In this document: positions 42,437 through 48,707 of the stretch, piece by piece
Layout: the number at the start of each line of letters is the position of its first letter
How positions within the stretch are numbered: position 1 is the stretch's first letter
Notes under the pieces: model-generated
Seen by the model: only the letters and a program-made list of their open reading frames with translations
Database searches by the model: none
What the model was told of the DNA's origin: nothing
Position numbers and translations under genes: made by a program
Assembly: GCA_023417785.1 (NCBI GenBank)
Contig: JAEZEH010000154.1
Span: 1-48,707, forward strand
DNA from: Bacteroidota bacterium
Lineage (GTDB): Bacteria; Bacteroidota; Bacteroidia; Cytophagales; Cyclobacteriaceae
DNA: 48,707 nucleotides
Direction: 5' to 3'

Positions 42437-42485
42437 AAAGGACATGACTTCGCTCTGCCCGCGGTTATGTCCTTTCTTGCTTTTT
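42437..42485 (+). terminator. Terminator after the radical SAM gene
   Basis: AAAGGACATGAC and GTTATGTCCTTT form a 12-bp stem with one G-T wobble around 15 bases, followed by CTTGCTTTTT. It begins 16 bases past the stop codon. Confidence 0.78.
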
Positions 42486-42575
42486 GTTCGTGTCCTCTTA
42501 AGTCGATATGAGTGATGGAACTCCAATCAGCATCCCATCAGGGATTAACAGGAGGCCGTTCAACCTGTCAGGTTC

Positions 42576-43436
42576 TTACAGATACGTGTTCAATCCGCCT
42601 TTTCGACTGGAACCACGCAGCGCGCGAATGCTTTTCTCCTTTATTTGCCGCACGCGCTCGCGCGTGAGCCCAAGCAGGTCTCCTATCTCTTCCAGGTTCA
42701 TGGCCTTCTTCCCGTGTAATCCGAAATGCAGCGTAACAACCTCCGCTTCTCTTACACTTAACTTGCCAATGAGCCTTGAAATTTCCTTTTGCAGCGAATC
42801 CTTCATCAATTCAGCATCGGGCATGACATTGTTCTCGTCATGAATTACATCAAGCAGACTGGATTCCTCACCTGATACAAAAGGAGCGTCAATCGATATA
42901 CCACGGCCTGAAGCAGACAGGGCCTGACCAACGGTATCCCTGGTCACATCTGAAGCCTCGGCGATTTCCTCAACAGAAGGTTCGCGTTGAAATTTCTGCT
43001 CGAGTTTAGATAACATCGACGATATGCGATGGATCTCGCTTACGCGATTCAACGGCAGCCGCACAATACGCACTTGCTCAGCCAGAGCTTGCAGGATCGC
43101 TTGCCGGATCCACCAGACCGCATAAGAAATGAACTTAAAACCGCGGGTTTCGTCAAAACGCTGAGCCGCCTTTATCAATCCAAGATTTCCTTCGTTGATG
43201 AGATCACTCAAGCTTAAACCACGATTTTGATATTGCTTCGCTACTGATACAACGAAGCGCAGGTTCGCACGAGTTAGTTTCTCGAGAGCTATGAGATCGC
43301 CCTCTCGAATTCGCCTCGCAAGTTCTGCTTCGTCTTCAGCCGTGATCAGATCGATACGACCGATCTCCGTCAGATAACGATCAAGAGATTCATTTTCGCG
43401 ATTAGTAATCTGCTTGGTAATGAGAAGTTGCTTCAT
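42576..43436 (-). CDS. RpoD/SigA-type sigma-70 factor, paralogue 2
   Basis: A 286-residue sigma factor of the same length and layout as the one at 13679-14539. Region 1.2 is SLDRYLTEIG, region 2 has DLINEGNLGLIKAAQRF and FISYAVWWIRQAILQAL, and region 4.2 is NLEEIGDLLGLTRERVRQIK. It differs from paralogue 1 most in region 3 and the linker (NRVSEIHRISSMLSK, GRGISIDAPFVSGEESS). It again has Arg after LPLN. Two such genes 28 kb apart suggest an expanded RpoD-like set, with at least one factor not being the housekeeping sigma. It has no operon partner. Confidence 0.93.
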   Translation of the reverse strand: MKQLLITKQITNRENESLDRYLTEIGRIDLITAEDEAELARRIREGDLIALEKLTRANLRFVVSVAKQYQNRGLSLSDLINEGNLGLIKAAQRFDETRGFKFISYAVWWIRQAILQALAEQVRIVRLPLNRVSEIHRISSMLSKLEQKFQREPSVEEIAEASDVTRDTVGQALSASGRGISIDAPFVSGEESSLLDVIHDENNVMPDAELMKDSLQKEISRLIGKLSVREAEVVTLHFGLHGKKAMNLEEIGDLLGLTRERVRQIKEKSIRALRGSSRKGGLNTYL

Positions 43437-43632
43437 GAATGATGGTTGAGTTATCTAAAGACTAATGCCCTTGGTGAAGGATAAGTAGCGTACTGCAGGA
43501 TAGAGGAATTTGTTTGTTGAAGGTAGCGCATTATTGACAGTTTACCTAATACTCGCGCAGGCAGCCGGTAACTTGAAACAACGCACCTGGTGTGTATATT
43601 AAGCAAGTGACCAGGACTTGATCAATAACTTT

Positions 43633-44034
43633 ATGAGCAACACCAGAACGAAAACCTTGCTGATTACAAGTATCGTAAAAGCGCGCTGCCCGCGGTGCCG
43701 CGACGGTGCCATGTTTCCAAATTCCCTTTACAACAGGCGTTTTATGGATATGGACAACCAATGCCCTTGTTGTGGACAACCATTTAATCTTGACCCGGGC
43801 GTCTTCCTCGGTTCGGCCTACTTTAGCTATTTCATTTATGCTGTCGTCCTTTCCGGGTTTGTCCTTGCATGGTACTATACAGGAGCCGGCATACCATCGG
43901 GGGCAATGATCAGCTTCATGTTTCTGTTAATTGCAGGTCTGCTGCCGGTGGTTTTGAGGTTAGCCAAATCAATTTGGATTCACCTCTTTGTGAAATATGA
44001 AGGGCCGTGTGAAGAAATACCACCTAAGGGTTAG
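43633..44034 (+). CDS. DUF983 family membrane protein with zinc-ribbon cysteines
   Basis: The ATG at 43633 is preferred over the TTG 15 bases earlier. A 133-residue protein: an N-terminal zinc-ribbon-like pair CPRC (KARCPRCRDGAMFP) and CPCC (DNQCPCCGQPFNLDPG), then two hydrophobic segments (YFIYAVVLSGFVLAWYY and GAMISFMFLLIAGLLPVVL). This is the DUF983 pattern, widespread in Bacteroidota and alphaproteobacteria and of unknown function. It appears monocistronic. Confidence 0.9.
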   Translation: MSNTRTKTLLITSIVKARCPRCRDGAMFPNSLYNRRFMDMDNQCPCCGQPFNLDPGVFLGSAYFSYFIYAVVLSGFVLAWYYTGAGIPSGAMISFMFLLIAGLLPVVLRLAKSIWIHLFVKYEGPCEEIPPKG

Positions 44035-44264
44035 CTGCTGGAAATTGATCCTTTCCAGAGCGAGACTTCCGTCGTGAAGAAACTACAAAACCGACGATAG
44101 AAAAAAAGTGGATGCAGTTCAGGGCAATGTAACCTGGAATACGTCATAATTGAGAAGCATATAGCTCGAATGGAACCACCAAAGCAAATTTGAACCTGGA
44201 AGTTCAATTGGCTCAAAACTTTTTAAATTTAGCGTCAGCGTCGCCTGACGATATGACTCACATA

Positions 44265-44644
44265 ATGAACAAGCTGACCAAATCAATTTACTTTCTCTTC
44301 CACTTATGCGCTGCCGCCCGGGTGCCGCGACTCACGAACAGAACACTATTTTACTCCACCTTCGGAAGCAAGGCTTCCCTGCAACTAAGTGGATTGTTGC
44401 CGGGAAGCCTTTTGCCATTTTGGGCCGAAAAAGGGGAGACTCCAGCCCTTCACATGCAACCGATTTTGAAAAAATGCAACCGTTGCATTGTAATACTGTG
44501 CTCGCTCCCGTTTACTGGGAACTCATTGAGCCAGAGAAAGGCAGGTTTGATTTTTCGCTTGAATAGCGACCAGAGTCAGGGCCGACATCTAAGAATTCCG
44601 GTGGGTGATCATGGAATACAAAAGTTCACACTCTTCAGGCACAA
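44265..44644 (+). pseudogene. Remnant of a GH35-type beta-galactosidase-like gene
   Basis: A signal peptide-like start (MNKLTKSIYFLFHLCAAA) is followed, after a frame change near 44320, by a stretch matching the N-terminus of Bacteroidota GH35/DUF5597 beta-galactosidases: HLRKQGFPATKWIVAGKPFA, then LHCNTVLAPVYWELIEPEKG and RFDFSLE. A stop comes at once (44564-44566). The remaining 450 or so residues of the family are missing. The usual GELxNSS segment is altered to GRKRGDSS. The gene is thus frameshifted and deleted. It lies directly before two intact hemicellulose-esterase genes, suggesting that a longer locus lost this enzyme. Confidence 0.72.
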
Positions 44645-44683
44645 ATGAGAACAAAACCAACAGATATAGATAAACGATTTACT

Positions 44684-47377
44684 ATGCAAAGAATAGCTAC
44701 AGCCGCGTTACTCCTGATAATCATTCTCCTTCAAACCGATACGCTATACGCTCGAGTACGGCTGCCAAAACTGGTCGGCGATAGTATGGTGATACAACGT
44801 GACACAAGAGTCAAAATATGGGGCTGGGCCGACAAAGGTGAAGCAGTGAGGGTAACGTTCAAAGGTAAGCGTTTCAACGCGACCGCCGATGCAAATGGCA
44901 AATGGTCTATCCTGCTCCCCTCATATAAAGCTGGTGGCCCTTTTACGATGACTATTACCGGAAACGATGGCACCACTATAAAACTAAATGATATACTGAT
45001 TGGTGACGTCTGGGTTTGCGCAGGGCAATCCAACATGGTCCACTATCTTGACCTCCATAAAGAGCGATACCAGTCCGAAATCGACGCGGCCAACTATCCG
45101 CAAATCCGTCAGTTTCTGGTACCCACCAACCCTGTGCTCACAGGACCCGCTGAGGATCTTCCGGATGGAAACTGGAAATCCGCGAGCCCCAGGAATGTGT
45201 TGCGATTCTCGGTCGTAGGCTACTTTTTTGCCAGGGCGTTGTATGACCAATATCAGATTCCAATCGGAATTATCAACACAAGTGTGGGCGGTACTCCTAT
45301 CGAAGCCTGGACCAGTGAGCAAGGTTTGTCCCGCTTCCCCGACAGAATCTCCGTAATCAACACAAATAAAGATACCGCTCACATCAATTCAGTGAACCGG
45401 AAAGCGGCCGCGGCCCGTCAGCAATTTGAAAAACTCCGCACCGGCGACAACGGTATGGCTGGAGATCAGCGCTGGTATGACCCCACCTACAGGCCTGAAG
45501 GCTGGAATCGCATCAACATCCCGGGATATTGGGAGGACCAGGGCATTCGCAATCTTGACGGCGTCGTATGGTATCGAAGAGAGATAGAAATACCATCGTC
45601 AATGGCCGGAGCTCCGGCGCGACTTTCTCTGGGGAGAATTGTTGACGCCGACGACGCATACGTAAATGGTAAGCTTGTCGGAAACACCGGCTATCAATAT
45701 CCACAACGGCGTTACACTGTTCCGGCAGGCGTTCTCAAGGCAGGAAAGAACACCCTGGTCATACGGGTTACGAACTTCGGGCAAAAGGGTGGATTCGTTC
45801 CGGATAAGCCGTACTATCTGGCTGCCGCGGGCGACACGATAGATCTGAAAGGATACTGGACTTACAAAGTCGGAGAAGTGTTCAGGCCCCGCGTCGGCGG
45901 CATCGCCGGGATCTCCGCCCAAAATCAGCCTGCCGCTCTTTTCAACGGGATGGTTGCACCGTTTACTGACTTTTCTATCAAAGGTGTTGTGTGGTATCAG
46001 GGCGAAAGCAATACCGGCAACGCGGCAGAGTATGAAGCTTTGTTAACCGCATTTATCAATGACTGGCGCAATCAATGGAAGCAAAAGGAATTACCTATCC
46101 TGTATGCTCAGCTGCCCAACTTCATGGACGTGGATTATCATCCCGTAGAAAGCCAGTGGGCCCGGTTCCGTGAATCACAACGCAAAGCACTAAACGTTCC
46201 GCAGACGGGAATGGCTGTTACCATCGATCTCGGCGAGTGGAACGACATCCATCCCGGTAATAAGAAACCAATAGGGGACAGGTTGGCCCTGGCAGCCCGT
46301 CGTGTAGCGTATAAAGAAACCAACATAGTACACTCCGGCCCTACTCTTGATTCTGTGACATCTGACAAAAACCAAATGATCCTCCATTTCAGCAACACGG
46401 GCTCGGGCCTCATTTCATACGACAACGGTGACCTGAAATGGATAGCACTCGCAGGCGCCGACAAAAAGTTTTTCTGGGCAACTTCGAGAATCGAAGGCGA
46501 CAGCGTTGTCGTATGGAACGAAGCTGTACCTGATCCGCTTTATGTTCGTTATGCCTGGTCCGATAATCCCGACGGGGCTAACTTGTTTAATAAAGAAGGA
46601 TTGCCAGCGTCGCCCTTCGAAGCGAATGTAGCCGACGTGGAGAAACTATGGCATGGCAAAAAGGCCGCTGTGGTTCTTACCTATGATGACGCATTGGAGG
46701 TTCACCTTGACAATGCCATACCTGTTCTTGATTCGTTAGGTCTTAAGGCTACCTTTTATATATCAGGAGGCTTCCCGGGTTTTCGAAACCGAATGAACGA
46801 CTGGAAATCAGTTGCTGCGCGGGGCCACGAACTTGGCAATCATACTTTCTTCCACCCGTGTGATGGTTCCAAACCAGGAAGGTCATGGGTTTCGAAAGAC
46901 AATGATTTAATTTCCTATTCAACAACAGACATCCTTCGTGAAATCGAAACTACCGATGTCCTGTTGCACTCCATCGATGGAAAAAAACAAAGAACGTTCG
47001 CATATACTTGCGGCGACACAGAGACGGCCGAAGGATCCTTCGTTGAAGCGATCCGAAACCGGTTCGTTGCCATGCGCGGCGTAAAAGGTGAACTAAATCA
47101 ATTCGGTGGACTGAACCTTTCAAATGTAAATTGTTATGTCGTGGATTCGGCCAATGAGGACCAGATGATGCAATGGGCTGAGAAAGCCAGACAGGAAAAC
47201 GCACTACTCGTCATCCTGTTTCACGGTGTGGGCGGTGGCCATGCGTTGAACGTTGATATAAAAAAACACAACGATTTTCTGTTATATCTCGCCCAAAACA
47301 AAAAAGATTTCTGGACCACCACCCTGATTGATGCATCACAACATTTTATTGAACAAACTGACAAACGATCCAAATGA
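44684..47377 (+). CDS. Sialate-O-acetylesterase-type SGNH esterase fused to a polysaccharide deacetylase
   Basis: The ATG at 44684 starts a signal peptide (MQRIATAALLLIIILLQTDT). Residues to about 640 form a SASA-type esterase: nucleophile Ser in VCAGQSNMVHYL, block WYQGESNTG, and the catalytic Asp/His in EWNDIHPGNKKPIGDR. A jelly-roll is inserted in the middle (GVVWYRREIEIPSSM, DDAYVNGKLVGNTGY). The last 230 residues are a CE4 NodB-type deacetylase: VVLTYDDALEVHLDNAIPV with the metal Asp, and ELGNHTFFHPC with the HxxxH zinc pair. It would remove acetyl groups from xylan or similar glycans with two different folds. It overlaps the next gene by 4 bases (ATGA). Confidence 0.92.
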   Translation: MQRIATAALLLIIILLQTDTLYARVRLPKLVGDSMVIQRDTRVKIWGWADKGEAVRVTFKGKRFNATADANGKWSILLPSYKAGGPFTMTITGNDGTTIKLNDILIGDVWVCAGQSNMVHYLDLHKERYQSEIDAANYPQIRQFLVPTNPVLTGPAEDLPDGNWKSASPRNVLRFSVVGYFFARALYDQYQIPIGIINTSVGGTPIEAWTSEQGLSRFPDRISVINTNKDTAHINSVNRKAAAARQQFEKLRTGDNGMAGDQRWYDPTYRPEGWNRINIPGYWEDQGIRNLDGVVWYRREIEIPSSMAGAPARLSLGRIVDADDAYVNGKLVGNTGYQYPQRRYTVPAGVLKAGKNTLVIRVTNFGQKGGFVPDKPYYLAAAGDTIDLKGYWTYKVGEVFRPRVGGIAGISAQNQPAALFNGMVAPFTDFSIKGVVWYQGESNTGNAAEYEALLTAFINDWRNQWKQKELPILYAQLPNFMDVDYHPVESQWARFRESQRKALNVPQTGMAVTIDLGEWNDIHPGNKKPIGDRLALAARRVAYKETNIVHSGPTLDSVTSDKNQMILHFSNTGSGLISYDNGDLKWIALAGADKKFFWATSRIEGDSVVVWNEAVPDPLYVRYAWSDNPDGANLFNKEGLPASPFEANVADVEKLWHGKKAAVVLTYDDALEVHLDNAIPVLDSLGLKATFYISGGFPGFRNRMNDWKSVAARGHELGNHTFFHPCDGSKPGRSWVSKDNDLISYSTTDILREIETTDVLLHSIDGKKQRTFAYTCGDTETAEGSFVEAIRNRFVAMRGVKGELNQFGGLNLSNVNCYVVDSANEDQMMQWAEKARQENALLVILFHGVGGGHALNVDIKKHNDFLLYLAQNKKDFWTTTLIDASQHFIEQTDKRSK

Positions 47378-48707
47378 GATTTACATTCCTGATATTGGCT
47401 ACGCTGGCCTTTTTAAATTCTGCGAACGCTCAGTTCTCACAGGCAGCCCGTGACAGCATCGCGAAGCTTTCGGCTGCCGATCATGCGCTTATGAAAAAAC
47501 AAATGGGAATCGACACACCAAACCGTCCGGGACCTTCGGGAAATCCAGGCGCTCCGGATGCTGCAAATCAGAATGAATCCAAAGTCAGAAAGTATATCCT
47601 CACCAATCCGCTGATGTTCAATGGAAGGAAAGTTACCACTGCAAAAGAATGGATTGAGAAAAAGAGACCTGAAATTGTCGAAAGCTTTGACCGGGAGATA
47701 TACGGTCGCGTTCCGCAAAACGTCCCCGGTGTCACATGGAAAATTGTCTCCGTCAAAGATACAACGGTCGGAAACTACGCCGTCCGAGAGAAGACTCTTG
47801 CAGGGATTGTGGATAATGCGTCCTACCCCGATATCAGAGTGGAAATCGAAATGGTCGTCGGCACGCCGGCAAATGCAACCCAACCGGTACCTGTCGTACT
47901 GGAGTTTGGATTTATTCGCTGGCCATTTGGCAATCCTCCGGCGGAAAACAGGCTCCTGTCACCACACGAGCCCGGGTGGAAGGAGCAATTGATATCACGA
48001 GGGTGGGGTTACGCCATCCTGAACCCCGCGAGCGTTCAGGCCGATCATGGCGCCGGGCTTCGCCATGGCATCATCGGACTTGCAAACCGTGGAGAGCTTC
48101 GTAAGCCGGAACAATGGGGCGCGTTGCGGGCCTGGGCTTGGGGCGCCAGCAGGGCAGTCGATTACTTTGAAACAGATCGCGATGTGGATGCGAAACGCCT
48201 GGCCATCGAAGGACTGTCCCGCTATGGGAAGGCGGCGTTGGTAGCCATGGCCTATGAGCCCCGTTTTTCCCTTGGATTTATCGGGTCGTCAGGGGCTGGC
48301 GGTGCAAAGATACTTCGCAGAAATTTTGGTGAACAGATTGAGAACCTGGCATCGTCGGCGGAGTATCACTGGTTCTGCGGCAACTTCATCAAGTATGCAA
48401 GTAGCCTTACCGTTGACGATCTCCCGGTTGACGCACATGAACTGGTGGCCTTGTGCGCACCGCGTCCCGTGTTCATCAGCTCTGGATCACCGACGGTCGA
48501 AGGCCAATGGGTTGATGCAAAAGGAATGTTTCTGGGCGGCGTACACGCAGGTCCGGTATATCAGCTTCTCGGAAAAAAAGATCTTGGTACCCAGGTTTTC
48601 CCACCTCTCGGTACAGCCCTCGTTGACGGCGAGCTGGCCTTCCGCCAGCACGCCGGCGGCCACACCACCGGGCCAAACTGGAGCACGTGGATCGCATGGG
48701 CTTGCCG
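47374..48707 (+). CDS. CE15 4-O-methyl-glucuronoyl methylesterase, partial at window end
   Basis: The ATG at 47374 overlaps the previous stop in an ATGA. The frame is open to the last base, so the 3' end is missing. A signal peptide (MRFTFLILATLAFLNSANAQ) precedes an alpha/beta-hydrolase of the CE15 kind: EQWGALRAWAWGASRAVDY, the nucleophile motif IEGLSRYGKAALVA, then GSSGAGGAKILRRNFGE, HWFCGNF, CAPRPVFISSG and RQHAGGHTTGPNW with the catalytic His. The nucleophile loop has GLSRYGK where other members often have GCSRNGK or GHSRxGK. CE15 enzymes cut the ester between lignin and glucuronoxylan. With the esterase/deacetylase upstream, this points to hemicellulose debranching. Confidence 0.9.
   Translation, partial: MRFTFLILATLAFLNSANAQFSQAARDSIAKLSAADHALMKKQMGIDTPNRPGPSGNPGAPDAANQNESKVRKYILTNPLMFNGRKVTTAKEWIEKKRPEIVESFDREIYGRVPQNVPGVTWKIVSVKDTTVGNYAVREKTLAGIVDNASYPDIRVEIEMVVGTPANATQPVPVVLEFGFIRWPFGNPPAENRLLSPHEPGWKEQLISRGWGYAILNPASVQADHGAGLRHGIIGLANRGELRKPEQWGALRAWAWGASRAVDYFETDRDVDAKRLAIEGLSRYGKAALVAMAYEPRFSLGFIGSSGAGGAKILRRNFGEQIENLASSAEYHWFCGNFIKYASSLTVDDLPVDAHELVALCAPRPVFISSGSPTVEGQWVDAKGMFLGGVHAGPVYQLLGKKDLGTQVFPPLGTALVDGELAFRQHAGGHTTGPNWSTWIAWAC

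Noticed and set aside
1..48707. tRNA, rRNA, transposase, integrase or phage genes
   Set aside because: No T-loop GGTTCGAnTCC word in a cloverleaf context, no rRNA core sequence and no recognisable recombinase motif was seen in gaps or frames.

Overview
This window reads as a chromosomal segment of a free-living Bacteroidota bacterium, most like the Cytophagales/Chitinophaga-type soil lineages. The signs are a gliding/type IX secretion pair (a CHU_C-type C-terminal domain protein followed by a PorP/SprF protein), a TonB receptor with an N-terminal carboxypeptidase-regulatory-like domain, short RpoD-like sigma factors of about 286 residues, FtsX/MacB-type permeases, and promoters of the TTG-N19-TAnnTTTG type. 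Genus assignment is not possible from the sequence alone. No rRNA, tRNA, transposase, phage gene or CRISPR array was found.

Layout. 1-0.9 kb: about 5.8 tandem copies of a 143-144 bp unit that run into the 3' end of a secreted OmpA-domain protein gene. 3.9-6 kb: an OprO/P-type porin and a truncated secreted-protein gene. 6-12.6 kb: a carbohydrate-oxidation operon (Gfo/Idh/MocA oxidoreductase, D-tagatose 3-epimerase-like isomerase, large ThuA/dehydrogenase/blue-copper lipoprotein) with a divergent AraC regulator. 12.7-14.5 kb: a CheY-like protein, a cold-shock protein and a sigma-70 factor. 15.3-17.6 kb: a CHU_C protein plus PorP/SprF. 17.6-21.9 kb: a 159-residue unknown protein, a TonB receptor and a PstS-like binding protein. 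This operon has a consensus promoter inside an inverted repeat and a leader with the hallmark core of a SAM-I (S-box) riboswitch, followed by a hairpin that can hide the start codon. 22.1-25.4 kb: a three-gene set of polytopic membrane protein (HTTM-like), GMC oxidoreductase and small twin-arginine protein. 25.7-27.2 kb: a TetR regulator, a near-perfect 18-bp inverted repeat and a cupin protein. 27.2-35.7 kb: a glycosyltransferase, an FtsX-type permease, a frameshifted DinB gene, a six-hairpin glycosidase-like protein, a GH18 chitinase lipoprotein, a small membrane protein and a DnaJ-domain membrane protein. 35.8-38.7 kb: a probable cold-response operon (DEAD-box helicase, fatty-acid desaturase, RRM protein) with a consensus promoter and a strong terminator. 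39.3-43.4 kb: an NtrC-type regulator, a radical SAM protein and a second sigma-70 paralogue. 43.6-48.7 kb: a DUF983 protein, a wrecked beta-galactosidase-like gene, a sialate-O-acetylesterase/polysaccharide-deacetylase fusion and a CE15 glucuronoyl esterase cut by the window end. The last three suggest the edge of a hemicellulose (glucuronoxylan) degradation locus.

The most promising observation is the SAM-responsive leader in front of a TonB receptor/binding-protein operon. It suggests an outer-membrane import system controlled by S-adenosylmethionine, hence possibly for methionine or another sulfur or methyl compound. The HTTM/GMC/Tat trio is a second candidate for an undescribed system. 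Other points worth a second look are the paired sigma-70 paralogues, the TetR-site inverted repeat, two altered active sites in the sugar operon, and three damaged genes.
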